A DNA stretch of 64,000 nucleotides. It comes from Ctena decussata (lineage: Eukaryota; Mollusca; Bivalvia; Lucinida; Lucinidae). The translations under genes and the position numbers were made by a program. The DNA is taken from NCBI GenBank assembly GCA_963989385.1, contig OZ022498.1, forward strand, positions 104,889,298 to 104,953,297, in the 5' to 3' direction. The notes beneath the pieces were generated by a model. It was not told where the DNA came from. It did not search any database and worked only from the letters and a program-made list of their open reading frames with translations. This document shows, piece by piece, positions 1 to 11,779 of the stretch. The first letter of the stretch is position 1. Every line of letters starts with the position of its first letter.

Positions 1-376
1 TCTTTAGATACACCAGGGAATTAAGATCTACTGAATGCAGCGATGCATATTGGGCCATGCCCTTTATATCAGGGTTGAGTGAATACAGAAAAAACATTGC
101 CCTTTTCTGTCTAGCTCAGTTTCTAAGTAATCACAAGTGCTGGAGTCTTCTAAGGACCTCTGACGGTTGTAATGTTAATTTGCCTATAAAATTAGTCAAA
201 ATTAAATTTTTGATATACCCAAGAATTTTTCTTGAAATGTGTTGCTCTCAACTTCCCCTAACTGGCTATGAATTTAATTACTGATTTTTTAGCACATAAA
301 CTTCAATTTTTGGTGGAAAAAGCTAAATTTCATAATTAAAAGTAATGGAAACGGGAAAAGTTTTTTAAAGATACTT

Positions 377-471
377 TTCCCCCCGTGCCTCAGCTAGCCA
401 CTTTGCATGTATGTGTGTACTATCATAATACACATTATATGTGAGTGGCTTGCTGAGGCACGGGGGGGGGG
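377..471. mobile_element. Short foldback (hairpin) element with C/G-run ends
   Basis: The left end CCCCCCGTGCCTCAGC is mirrored by GCTGAGGCACGGGGGG on the right, and the arms continue into AGCCACT/AGTGGCT. The unpaired centre is short and AT-rich. A related hairpin with ends CCCCCCGTGACCCAGC lies at 37447-37542, so this is a dispersed family rather than a chance palindrome. No coding capacity. Confidence 0.7.
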
Positions 472-1479
472 AGATAGTCTACAGCTGAAAAACTGAAAAA
501 GTGGGTGGGGTACTTACACCTTTTATATCTAAAATAGGCTAAAGTCCTTATTATTGAAAAAAATATTGCATGATTCAGTAACAGTAGTGCATACATCAGT
601 TTTAGCATAGTTATCAATTAAAATTTCGATATATTAGAAAACCTAAAAAAATGGACTTATTTTCAGAGACTGAAAAATTCACCTACCCCTCTTGATAAAA
701 TCGGTTTAAGTTAGTCTTGAGGCATGATAATTTTTCAAAATTACTGTTAAAATGTCTGTATAGTACACACGTCTACATATTAATGCCCAATATTTCAACT
801 TTTGCTGCTCGAGGAAGGTGCAATAATTTGTCGAAAAATAGGCAAATATGCATTGATACTGTCAGAGGTCCTTTGCTCCATAGATACGGCTGGGGAAGGT
901 CTACTGAACAGTGATGCATATCGGGATATGACCTATAAATTTACGGTTGATTGAGCATAGACAATACTCACCTGTTCAGGCTGTTGCGATAAACTCAGTT
1001 TCCAAGTGATCACAAGGGCTAGAGTCTTCAAACTTTCTCCTTTGATATGACTAGGGAAGATCTTGAAGCAGCGAAATATATTTGGCCATGATTAATATTA
1101 AACGATTGATTAAACAAGGAAAAGAATATTCACCTGTTGCGTATTCTTCAAACTTGCTCCACAGATACATCTTGGAAAGATTTTCTGAAAGCAGCAATGC
1201 ATATCGGCCCATGACCGATATTTCACCGTTGACTGAAGAAAGAATAGATATTCACCTGTTGCGTTTAGTTCAGTTTTTAAAGTAACCACAAAGGCTAGAG
1301 TCTTCAAACTTGCTCCCTAGAAAACTTCTGATAGCACCGATGCATATTAGGCCATGAACCATACTTTACGGTTGATTGAACAAAGGCAATTTTTTTTAAA
1401 TTACCTTTTGCATTAAGCTCAGTTTTTTAGTAACCACGTGGAACATACAAGCTTTGTTGCGTTTAGCTCACGTTTCAAA

Positions 1480-1745
1480 GTGGTTCAGATATTTTGCCTC
1501 ACATCTTGAAGACTTTTTGATGTCCGAACATTATTGCTTAGGATAATGACTAGGTATGATCAGATGTTTGACCTCAAACTAACAGTAAGTCAAAGTGACT
1601 TTTATTTCATACTCAAGTGATTTTGCCTTATAAATTGATGACTATTTGATGTACGAGCATGATTGTTTGGGAAAATGACTAAGTATGACCCAACGTTGAC
1701 CACAAACTAAAAGTATGTCACACTTGCCTTTATTTTATGGTCCAG
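1480..1745 (+). repeat. Satellite B, about 129-bp unit (small block)
   Basis: About two units of the repeat that forms the longer array at 5235-6660. They are recognised by TTTGATGTACGAACATGATT-like, GACTCAGTATGACCCAATGT-like and TGACCTCAAACTAACAGTA boxes. The block sits inside satellite A, so the two families are interleaved. Confidence 0.75.
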
Positions 1746-2578
1746 TGACTGAACATAGAAAAAAAGCCTCACCTGTTGCGTCTAACTTAGCTTCTAAGTA
1801 ACAACATCGGCTAGAGTCTTCAAATTTGTTCCAAAGATACGTCTTGGAAAGATCTACTGACAGCTGCAATGCATATTAAGCCATGACCTATATTTCATGG
1901 TTGGTTGAACATAGAAAAAATATTCACCTGCTGCGTTCAACTTAATTTCTAAGTGATCACAAATTGTACAGACTCAAACTTGCTCCATAGATATATCAGA
2001 GGGAAATCTGCTGAAAACAATGATGCATATTGGGCCATGACCTTTATTACACGGTTGATTGAACATAGAATTAAAAATACATATCCGTTGCGTAAAATTC
2101 AGATCTCAGTACCAACAAAGGGTAGTGTCTTCAAGCTTGCTCCAAAGATATATCTTCAGACGATCTACTGAAAGCAGCAGTGCATATCGAGCCGTGACCT
2201 ACATATCACGGATGATTGAACTTGGAAATAAATACTAACCTGTTGCGCTTAGCCCAGTTTCTAGTAACCACAAGTTAGAGCTATAGTCACCAAACTTGAT
2301 CCATATATACATGTGGGGAAGATCAACTGAAAGCAGTGAAACATATTGGGCCATTACCTATACGTCAAACTTGATTGAAAAAAGAAAGAAATATTAGCCT
2401 GTTGCATCTAGCTCAGTTTCAAAGTAACCACAAGCACGTTGGGACAAAGTAAATACTGTTAGAAATGTAGGCCAAAATATAACTGAAAGGCAGGAAAGAT
2501 CTAAGGAAAGCAGCGATGCATAACACCTTTCATATAAATCGATAAAGTTCCTCACGAGTTATCTACCCAAGTAGACTG

Positions 2579-3632
2579 TGACGTCATCTATAGGAACATC
2601 CCATATAATTCAGTACAAGTGTAAGCACACATAACATGCATAAAGCAGACGTTTTGTAAATGTGAACTGCAAAAAATACATTGAAATACCAAATTAAAGT
2701 ATAATTGCCCTGTCGCCATGTGACAATTTTTTATTTATATATATTTTTTTAATTTTAATATCATATTGAGAATCCCGACAAAGCGCTCATAATTTTCAAG
2801 ATCCCTTTCATCGACGCCGTGTTTTAGCACCCCGGCAATACATTCACGTTTGTTCAATATAAAAGAGTTACATTTTGTATAAATGAGTTTCGTAAATCTG
2901 AAAAGTTCTTTCCATTTTTCCGACAGGTAAAACGTCAGCATTCAGGTAGTAACTACGCATTATTACCAGGCAGATTATAGCGCTGATATTTATGGTTTCT
3001 TGTGCGATACACCGATCTAAAAGCATCAGTATCCAGACAGTTTTCCGTAAGTTTGAACCCGAGGTTGAATTTATATTATTTTTTCCATTTCTTACTTATC
3101 TTTGGTATTATTTATTTCATCGTTTCCATTTCACGGTAGAGTGTTTGTAAAGCTGACACGAGTCTAGGTAATACACAATCATAGGTGTTTGTTTATTGCG
3201 GCAAAGGGCGCGATATGGTGATTACACACAAACGAATTCCATGTCAGCACACTTTGTTGTCATTTTTAGCGTGTGTCTGCTTTATAATCATCTAATCGTT
3301 CGTTTTGTATCTTTTGTAATAACGGTCTGAACATCTTCTGCGATTTTCTTTCTTTTCCTTATGTTTAAGAAGCTGTACTGGTGATACGTACATGCTCTGG
3401 ATTACGGTAATTTTGGCCCGAAATTTTAGTCGGAAATCTTTTAATTTTATGTCAAATTCCCATATGCTATAAGTTAAAAAGCTTATTTTCCGACAAAGAA
3501 AGAGCTAAATATAGTTGGAACAAAATAGTTGTCTTAATCTTAACCGTTGAATGTTAGTTTTGAATATACGGAAAACCGGGATTTATTTGGTTACACACTG
3601 AAAAACAATAGCTTATCCTATAGATGACGTCA
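2579..3632. mobile_element. About 1.05-kb insert bounded by a perfect 17-bp inverted repeat
   Basis: TGACGTCATCTATAGGA at 2579-2595 is exactly reverse-complemented at 3616-3632. Satellite A fades at about 2525 and resumes at about 3640, so the interval behaves like one insertion. No convincing target-site duplication is visible. The inside is mostly non-repetitive and AT-rich. A 68-codon open frame on the minus strand (2735-2941) has an ordinary-looking composition (for example a RECIAGVLKHGVDERDLENY stretch), but I do not recognise it. Confidence 0.5.
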
Positions 3633-3639
3633 TAGGAGT

Positions 3640-4240
3640 TGCAAGGTCAAAACTCGAACAGACTCTGAATTATAGGAAAGGTGTATTGAGCCATTACCTA
3701 AAAGCTTGATTGAAATAAGAAAGAAATATTTATCTGTTGCGTCTAGCTCAGTTTCAAAGTAAGCACAAGGACTGGACTCTTCAGACTTGCTACATAAATA
3801 CATCTGGAGAAGGTCTGCTGAATGTAGAGATGCATACCGCGTCATGAATCAATATTTCACGGTCGACTGAAAAAAAGATCACGTTGCGTTTAGCTCCGTT
3901 TAAAGAAAAAAAAACTACACAATGGCTAGAGTCTTCAAACTTGTTCCATTGATACTGGAAGCGGCGAAACATATTGGACCATTACCTATATTAAACGGTT
4001 GGTTAAACATAGAAAAAATATTCACCTGTTGCGTTAAGCTCAGTTTCTTAGAAACCAGTAGGGCTAGAGTTTTCAAACTTGCCTCAAAGATTCATCTTGG
4101 AAACTTGCTCCACAAATATTTCTAAGAAAGGTCTACTGAACGCAGCGATGCATATCGGGTCATGATTATATTTCATTGTTGCTTGAAGACAGAAGAAAAT
4201 ATTCACCCGTTGCGTAAAGTTTATTTATAATTAACCATAA
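3640..4240 (+). repeat. Satellite A, direct-orientation block
   Basis: It carries the same boxes as the array at 1-2440 (GCTAGAGTCTTCAAACTTG, TTCACCTGTTGCGT, GCAGCGATGCATATCGG). It resumes immediately after the TGACGTCA-ended insert and ends where the array flips strand. Confidence 0.8.
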
Positions 4241-5240
4241 TCATAGCCTGATATGCCTCACTGCTTTCAGTAGATCTGTCCCAGATATTTCGGTGTAGCG
4301 AGTTTGAAGACTATCCCTTCTGATTACTTTGAAACCGAGCTTAACGCAAGAAGTAAATATTTTTCCTGTGTTCAATCATCCGTAAAATATTTGTCATAGC
4401 TCAATATGCATCACTGCTTTCAGAAGATCTTCTGAAGATGTACCAGTGGAGACAGTTTCAAGACTCTTTCCCCTGTGGATACTTAGAAACTGAAATAAAC
4501 GCAATAGGTGAATATTATTTCCTTTGTTCAGTGCGGTCAAAATAGGTCTTGGCCCAGTATGCATGGCTGATTTCAGTAAATCTTCCCAAGATGTATCTAT
4601 GGAGCAAGTATGACCTCTCTAACCCTAGTGATTAGATACTGAGCTAAACGCAACAGGTGAATGTTTCTATATTCAATCAGCTGTAAAATAATGGTCATGG
4701 CCCGATATACATCGCTGCTTCAGTAGAGCTTCCCAAGATATATTTTTGGAAGAAGTTTAAAGACACTGTCCTTGTGGATAATTAGAAACTGAGCTAAACA
4801 CAACAGGTGAGATTTTCGTCTATGCTCAATCAACATTGAAATATAGGCCATGGCCTGATATGCATTATTGCTTTCAGTCGATCATCCTCTGATATGTCTA
4901 TGGAGCAAGTTTGAAGACTCTACCATGTCCGGTTACTCAAAACTGGGGAAACGCAACAGTTGAATATTTTTCTATCTTCAACTAACCCTGAAATATAGGT
5001 CATCAGTGGCGGATCCAGAGGGGGTTCGGGGGGTTCAAACGAACCCCCTTCTCAGCCCAAATTATTTTATTTTCATGTGGAATTTCAGGAAAAATTGGTC
5101 AAACTGCATAAATCAAACCCCCTTTCAGCTAGTTTGAACCCCCTATCCGAAATTCCTGGATCCGCCCCTGGGTCATGACCGTTTAGCATCGCTGCTTTCA
5201 GTAGATCTTCCTCAGACGTATCTATGGAGCAAATTTGCCT
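4240..5240 (-). repeat. Satellite A, inverted block
   Basis: From about 4240 the same satellite reads on the minus strand: TATGCATCACTGCTTTCAG, AGTAGATCTTCCCAAGATG, GGAGCAAGTTTGAAGACTC and CTGAGCTAAACGCAACAGG. Five or six units are visible, interrupted by a MITE at 5004-5170. The strand switch at about 4240 has almost no spacer. Confidence 0.8.
5004..5170. mobile_element. 167-bp foldback MITE with a 6-bp target duplication
   Basis: The terminal inverted repeats are CAGTGGCGGATCCAG and CTGGATCCGCCCCTG. Inside them the arms pair through the GGGGGTTC/GAACCCCC runs. GGTCAT is present on both sides (4998-5003 and 5171-5176). The interrupted satellite A unit reads straight through (AAATATAGGTCAT then GACC) once the element and one GGTCAT copy are removed, which confirms the ends. 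No transposase; non-autonomous. The superfamily is not assigned. Confidence 0.85.
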
Positions 5241-6660
5241 TATATATGGAAGACTGTGTAATGTACAAACATTATTGCTTGGGTAAATTACGCAGTATAA
5301 ACCGATGTTTTACCTCAAACTAGAAGTAGGACACAGTGACCTAAATTTCATTGTCCAAAGATTTTGCTTTGTATCTTTAAAGCTATTTGATGTATTAACA
5401 TGATTGCTTGGTTTGATGACTCATTATCACCCAATGTTTGTCCTCTGTATGACCGTTCGTTGGACCTCAAACTGACATTAGGTCAGAGTGACCTATATTT
5501 CATGGTTCATTTATTTTATCTTATATCTTGAAGACTATTTGATGTACGAACATGATTTCTTGGGTAAATAACACAGCATGACCCAATGTTTTGCCCCAAA
5601 CTTAAAGTAGGTCAGTGTGATCTTTATTTCATGGTTTAGTGAATATTTTGAATACTTTCTGATGTACGAACTTGATTGCTTTGAAAAATGACTCAGTATA
5701 ACCCAATGTTTGACCTCAAACTAACAGTAGGTCACGGTGACCTATATTTGGTGGTCCAGTGATTTTGCCTTTTTATCGTGGACAAACATAATTGCTTGGG
5801 TTAATGACTCAGTATGACAATAGGTTTGACCTCAAACTGGCAGTAGACCACAGTGACCTATATTTCATGGTCTAGTAATTTTTCCTTTTGTCTTGAAAAC
5901 TTTTTGATGTACATGATTGCTCGGGACAATGACTCAGTATGACCGGATGTTCGACATGAAACTAACAATAGGTTACAGATACCTATATTTCGTGGTCTGG
6001 TGATTTCGCCTTATTTTTCCTACACTTTTTTATGGATTTACTTTAAACTAGGTTTAGGCTGAGACTTGAAGTGCTTCATACTGATTGTATATCAGTGTGA
6101 CAGATACTTCATGGTTTAAGGATTTTGCCTCATATTTCATTCGCTATTCGCTATTTCATTTTATGGATTTGCATCATTCATTGGTTTATGGTTTGGGCTG
6201 ATACTATCACGATCTCATTTAGTTGAAGGTCAGTGCGACTTTTATGTCACAGTCCAGTGATTTTACTTTCTATTTTTTACACTATTTCTTGGATATGCAT
6301 TAAACTTGGTTAAAGGTTTGGGCTTATACTGTGAGTGACCGCATACTAATTGTAGGTCAGTGTGACATATGTATTTTATTGTCCAGTGGTTTTGCATTTT
6401 ATTTTTTTATTTCCAACATTTTTACGACGATTTGTATTATACATGGGTTAAAGGTTTGGGCCGATTCTATGAGTGACCTCATACTAACTGTAGGTCAGTG
6501 TGACTTACACTTTATGGTTTAGAGATTTAAGCCTATATCTGTAACACTATTTCATTGACTTTTATTATACTTGGTGTAATGGTACATTCAGATACATTAA
6601 TTGACCTCATATCACTTCTAGGTCACTGTGACTTATATTTCAAATTCATTGATATTGTTA
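5235..6660 (+). repeat. Satellite B array, about 129-bp unit
   Basis: About ten degenerate units, with period boxes ACCTATATTTCATGGTCCAG, TTTTGCCTTATATCTTGAAG, TTTGATGTACGAACATGATT and TGACCTCAAACTAACAGTAG. After about 6000 the units diverge into a variant containing ACTATTTCATTGACTTT and GGTTTGGGCTGATACT. The unit junction holds a palindrome, AGGTCANNNTGACCT in its best copies (5480-5494 and 5729-5743). Confidence 0.8.
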
Positions 6661-6851
6661 TATCTTTGGCAATATTTGACTTATTCTTCGGAGAAATGTT
6701 TATTGTGACACTGCAGTTGATCTCATTTCACTTGGCCGGTATTGCCCATGTTAAACTAGCGCTTGTAGAAGGAAACCCCGTTTTATAGCCGAACTTACAT
6801 GTATAGGCTGGTTTAACTCAAATGAGCATCAAATTCTAATTTGGTTTACAG

Positions 6852-7111
6852 ACACAGTTGCCGTGCATGTTGCACACGTCTTCGTAGTGGCAAATGTAAC
6901 GTTGTACTGTTGATTGCATCTTCCTTCATTCTCTGGGTTATCATACATACGGTAATCCCTGGTGAACATACCGAGAGCGCTAACCTGCAAGATCTTCTGG
7001 CTGAATATGCCAGGGACTTGGAGAACTTGAAAACTGACAAGCTAGAATCAGAGGAATCTCAAGATGGGCAAAACAAAGGGGTGTATAATGAAGATGAAAC
7101 AGCGGATAGGG
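6852..7111 (+). CDS. Membrane-anchor/stem exon of an HS3ST-like type II sulfotransferase (copy A)
   Basis: A 260-bp internal exon read from an acceptor (TTGGTTTACAG, ending at 6851) to a strong donor (GG|GTAAGT, exon end 7111). It encodes a Cys/Arg-rich cytosolic piece (RHSCRACCTRLRSGKCN), a single hydrophobic anchor (about VVLLIASSFILWVIIHTVI), and the start of an acidic luminal stem rich in Glu, Asp and Lys. This is the layout of Golgi type II glycan-modifying enzymes. A stop codon lies just upstream in frame and the exon has no Met, so the start codon must be in an upstream exon that I cannot place. It ends one base into a codon, which matches the incoming phase of the sulfotransferase exon at 13477; the join is inferred. 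A close paralogue lies at 26494-26765, and conservation of both boundaries supports a real exon. Confidence 0.7.
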
Positions 7112-7180
7112 GTAAGTTTTGATTCGTGTTCATCCACAATCAAGCCTGGTCTCAACTGACCCATGACGCAAAAGACATCC

Positions 7181-7242
7181 ATTCGCAACATCGCTCGGCC
7201 AATTCCGTGAATCAACGGAATTGGCCGAGCGGTGTTTCGAAT
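7181..7242. repeat. Near-perfect hairpin just inside the intron
   Basis: CGCTCGGCCAATTCCGT (7192-7208) pairs perfectly with its complement at 7215-7231 across a 6-nt loop. The outer flanks ATTCGCAACAT and GTGTTTCGAAT extend the pairing with two mismatches. Total stem is about 28 bp, starting 70 bp after the donor of the anchor exon. Confidence 0.85.
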
Positions 7243-8335
7243 GAAAAGACATCTTGATATTCGGCTCTCTTTTGTCTTTTCGATTTCGCCTCTGGTTGAA
7301 ATGGCGGCATCCTTGAGACAGGCAACTTTGACGAGAAATCTTTGTTCGTCCTATATTTCATCGACAAAGATTGTTTGTGACATTTTCTGTGACAAATAAC
7401 TTGCTACGTGTGAATGCTACATGTTTGACAAAAAAGCTTGCTCATGTGACCGAAGCTTTAGCTGCTTGCGAAAGACGTAGCTGGACCGTAGGACAATATG
7501 GGCGCCCAGGACCGATCTTCTAGTTATATCAGGCATCTGCTACAATAGTCGGGCTACAGACCCTTTGTTCAATACACCCACTTGCAAAGGAACATAGAGT
7601 CTGGTTACTCACACGTTAGATAATAACCTAAATATTCTCCATCAATGAACTTCCTGACCTTATCTAGCCATTTATGAGGCTGCAGTGGCAGATTTTCATG
7701 CTAGAAGCAATTTGAAGATGTTTACAGATGGCCATGCTGATAAAGCTTATGTTCTGTGGCAAATTGCTTTATTACTCTGAGTTTTGATATCAAGAAAAAG
7801 CGTAACTACACCCCAGGAACCGACCGAACCAGATCCCAAACCCCATCCCCAACATCAAAGGGAAAGATTGACAAAGACATCCAAACAAACAATAAATTAC
7901 AAGTGATAAGCCGAGTACCTAAATACAGCTAACCCTGAACCTACTGATTTTTCATAATAGGGAACAGGAAAGGTTGGGGAGAAAAGGGCGGATGTTCTGA
8001 TCATAGAGCTCCTGTTAATTCAGAAACGATGTCACACTTCCAGCCTTTTGACGCGAGGCGTTGTCATGTAACAAATACATCCCTCGAATACCGTTAATGA
8101 TAATGTTTGGTCTACTTTTCTGGAAGAATTTGACACGATTCTTTAGAACTTTTTTTCTTATGAAATCTTGCATTCATTGACTTGCCTTTGGGTACAGGGA
8201 TTGCTTGTCCTTTAATAGTGAAATAAATATGGCATACATTACTTTTTTTACACTTGCGATCGTTTTGGCAAGGCCTTCTGGCATCTTTGGTGAGCCATAC
8301 TCGGTTACTATTTTTTCGATTCGGTTCGAAGAAAT

Positions 8336-8571
8336 GAGCCGCGACACGAGAAAACCAACAAAGTGGTTGTGCGCCCAGCGAAGACTCAGATCAGCCTGGG
8401 CATCCGCCCTGTCTGATCAGAGTCTTCGCTGTCCGCATGAAAGTAGCTTAGTCCCTTAGCGACTCTTTAAGTGCTTAGCGAAGGGTCTGATCAGACTGGG
8501 AAGATGCCAAGGCTGATCTGAGTCTGCGCTGGGCACACAACCTGATTGTTAGTTTTCTCGTTTTGAAGCTC
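8336..8571. mobile_element. Foldback MITE family F1, copy 1
   Basis: The left end reads GAGCCGCGACACGAGAAAAC, followed by ACCAACAAAGTGG and GCGCCCAGCGAAGACTCAG; the right end is the degenerate reverse complement. Both flanks carry AAAT (8332-8335 and 8572-8575), giving a 4-bp target duplication. Related copies lie at 26192, 35093, 39171 and 55445, with a decayed one near 49650. The inner arms contain CTGATCAGAC/GTCTGATCAG pairs. No coding capacity. Confidence 0.85.
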
Positions 8572-8999
8572 AAATGTAGTCAAAAGTCAACACCTGTCAC
8601 TACATTCATATTTTTTCTGATCGTATCTTGGACATCTTTTTAAACGTTTGCGCGCCATCTTAGCATGCGTGCGTTTCTCCTCCTCTGTGAGCAAATGCGG
8701 GACCCGCCTAGCACTTTTCTTCTTCAATTCAAAATATTTCGCAGAATGCACAAGACAGATGCTTTTGAAATTCCAACCATGTCCACAATCTGCTGAGTAT
8801 TGTATCTTGCGTCAGGTTTTACTGTGTTTGATTTTTTTTTCAACAATCCTTCGACTGCTTGCAGACCTAGGTCGACCAGATTCAGGTGCATTTCTAACAG
8901 ATTCTATGCCTGCACTAAATTTCCTAACCCATTTGCAAACTGTGGAAAAGGAAATTTGATTACTACCAAATCAATACATATGTCAGCATAAATGACGGA

Positions 9000-9780
9000 T
9001 AATGCCATACCAATATATATACATCTTTTTCAAAGCAGGCGTATTACAAGTCAAGTTTGGTTAAAATATTTCAAAGGCTTCAGTTATGATGCGAAAAGTT
9101 ATGCCAGACGGACAGATGGATAGACAGACAGACGGCTGGTAGACAGATGAATGGATGGATGGACGGACAACGCCATACCAATATACGTCGTTTTTTTTTC
9201 AAAATGGGCAATTAACCTCATATTAAAATGAAGTTGTTATCAATCGAACAACATTTTCCCCATTCTGAGTCTATAGGGAATTTTTTCAATCTTCAAGGGA
9301 ATATAACTGGTTCTATCGACCTAACCAAAATCAAATGAGGTCCAGGTTTATGTCTGTCCTAATTATCTGCAGGTTTGATGATTATAAGATAAAAAATAAA
9401 CATGAAATTATCCGAATAATGTCAAATATGGACCTTTTGAGCACTTAAGGGCAAATAACTCTTTTGTGAAGGGCTCAATAGGCTGAAATTTAAACTCAGC
9501 CGAGTTTGTATGCCTGTCCTTATTATCAATAAGTTTGATAACATTTTGGTAAAATTTAAACTTATTATCAGTCGTACATCCTTTTCCCCACTGAAAGTCT
9601 AAAAGGATTTTTTTCAATCTTCAAGGGGTCGTAACTCTGATGTGATTTATTCGATCTGACCCAAAATCAAACCACGTCCAGATTTTATGTCTGTCCTGCA
9701 TAACTAAAAGTATGATTAAGATACAACTAAAATTAAACAAGTTGTTGCCTGGACAACATTTAATCCATTATAAGTCACCG
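9000..9780. repeat. Degenerate interspersed repeat with GACA/GATG microsatellite
   Basis: The phrase GCCATACCAATATA recurs at about 9003 and 9171, flanking a run of GACAGACGG/GATGGATGGACGG. Downstream, TTTTTTCAATCTTCAAGGG recurs at about 9282 and 9608, each followed by similar text ending in TATGTCTGTCCT. This looks like an old tandem or SINE-type repeat. No protein signal. Confidence 0.5.
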
Positions 9781-10722
9781 ATAACAACCACTGTACTCTG
9801 AAATTGCAGTAGTTGAGGGCTATACCACTCGAAGGGGGCTTTATTTATTGTTGTTTATTTTCTACTGGATAATCAAAACGGTATGTATTCTTACATATTT
9901 TTCTTTCAAATATTTTTACAGCAGGGTACCTTAACTGATATACCCATCCTTTGCCTGGTCAATTTGCAGGCATGAAAATCAAAGCATTACTGCTGTGTCG
10001 TACATTTTATGTAAGCATATAACATTTCTTTGAACAAAATACCGCTAAAACATGTTTTTTGTTCATTTATTGAAATGTCAGGGAAAATTTCCTACATGAA
10101 AATTGAAGAGAATATCGATGTACATAATATCTATAAGTTAGGAACTTGTGGGATGTGTAATAAGAAAGTTATTCAAGTTTTTCATACTGTACGCCTAGTA
10201 ATATCTATCGGGGGTACTGGCCCAATAGTCGGGATTTTAAACAGATTTCTTCTCAAAACTCAGTTTCAAAATTTTCTAATTTTCAAAACATGATGATTTT
10301 ATACAACTGTCAAGAAAGTGAGACAAAACTATCGTCCTTTCTGCTTTTGTCGCAAGCCAGTGGCCTATATGGGGTGTAGAAAGATCAAAATTGTTTCTAA
10401 CATAGAAATATAGTATCTCTCTGAGGACTCTATCATTTCAAGGGGCCCTTTGCTATTTTGAGCTTGAACACGTAGCATATATCCTTAGGTGTTTAGAAGA
10501 CAAGCTTTTGTACTTGCATTGAAAATTCCATGTAAACAATACAGTATATCATAATCTTACATATGGTACAGGATGTATTTTAGCAAATTTCCTTTACTGA
10601 GCTAAAACCACGTAATTCTCAGCTGGAAATTTATACATAACATGCAATAACAGATACAAGTTAATATACAAGGTTGTCCTTAACAAACTTCTGAAAAATT
10701 TACCGTAGACCCAAACAATCTG

Positions 10723-11779
10723 TGTCCCATACGTAAGGTACTTTAGCTTTCAACTCTAAAGGGTACAGCGAATGTTTACAGTACCAAACAAGTAACATAT
10801 CAAAATCTGTGCTACTAAAAAGAAAGTAAATTTAAGTTAAAACATGTTAGTAAACCCTAATTTTGCAGAATTGCATCTTCGATCAATCTTACGTACAGGA
10901 CAAAGCATGAATTTTGAAAATGAATATTTTGAAATGAAAAACAAAAAATAGAGATAGAAGACATATCTTGTATTTATTTTATAGTCTATTTTGTATTGCA
11001 TGAGCAAATTAAATATCTTGTGAAGATATGTTGGTTAAATCTTTTCAGAATTTTGGTTGAGAAGCAGATTATTTAGTTTATAATTTTGCTGGCTTTCATA
11101 TGCATGTTTTATGGCAGATCAATAGTCAAATATTGCCGGGGAAGCCACAGTAAGTGGTTACCTGCAAATTAGAATGCTTTCCACAGGAATAGATGACCTG
11201 ACTGAAACATGAACTAACATTTTGAGTTGGAAACAAAAATCTTACGTATGGGACAGAAATGTTTTGACCATAGTATTTTCTCATCAGTCCCAGCGACAAT
11301 GATGTAGAAGCTTTTATTTTTTCTCTACCACTATATAATCCACAGATTCTAAATACCATGCTAATTTCATGATGTTAAATTATTTAAATGAATATTGATA
11401 TTTCAGCTTGATTTTGATACTTGCCTCAGAATGATCCTTTCTTAATCTTAAAACTTGTCCGCTAGATAAAAAAGCCTCTTTGGCATGTAACCAGCATATA
11501 AAATGCTGCTTGTTAAAAAAATAAACCACCATTTAGCTTTGCCGTTGAAGTCATGAAATGCTTTGAATGGTCTGTACGTACGGGACAAAATAAATCTTAC
11601 GTATGGGACGTTTCAACTGAACTGCCTTAAGTATTTCTTAGCGCACAGCACATACATGTAGATAGTTTTCAATCATTGCCTAATTATTGACCATGTATGG
11701 CAGTGTATCTTTAATGTTAAGCTATTATTTCTCTGGCAAGTGCCTGTCTCTGGTTGCTGGCTGCCTTACGTACGGGACA
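10723..11779. promoter_or_regulatory. Cluster of six CTTACGTAYGGGACA motifs
   Basis: The 15-bp motif occurs at 10723-10737 (minus), 10888-10902, 11241-11255, 11572-11587 (CTG variant), 11596-11609 (14 of 15 bp) and 11765-11779. A partial GTCCCGTA lies near 11856. The sequence between copies shows no obvious repeat. Regulatory binding sites and remnants of a decayed repeat are both possible; the function is unknown. Confidence 0.45.

Larger units (their letters stand above)
1..2440 (+). repeat. Satellite A, about 153-bp tandem unit (direct orientation)
   Basis: Degenerate tandem units share the boxes TAGAGTCTTCAAACTTGCTC, GCAGCGATGCATATTGGGCC and TTCACCTGTTGCGTTTAGC. Writing out a consensus gives about 153 bp; some units are deleted to about 122 bp (for example the spacing from 1131 to 1253). 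The array is patchy: recognisable at about 1-170, 842-1475 and 1745-2440, with unrelated DNA at about 270-840 and a block of another satellite at 1480-1745. Short open frames inside it follow the repeat and are not genes. Confidence 0.85.
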
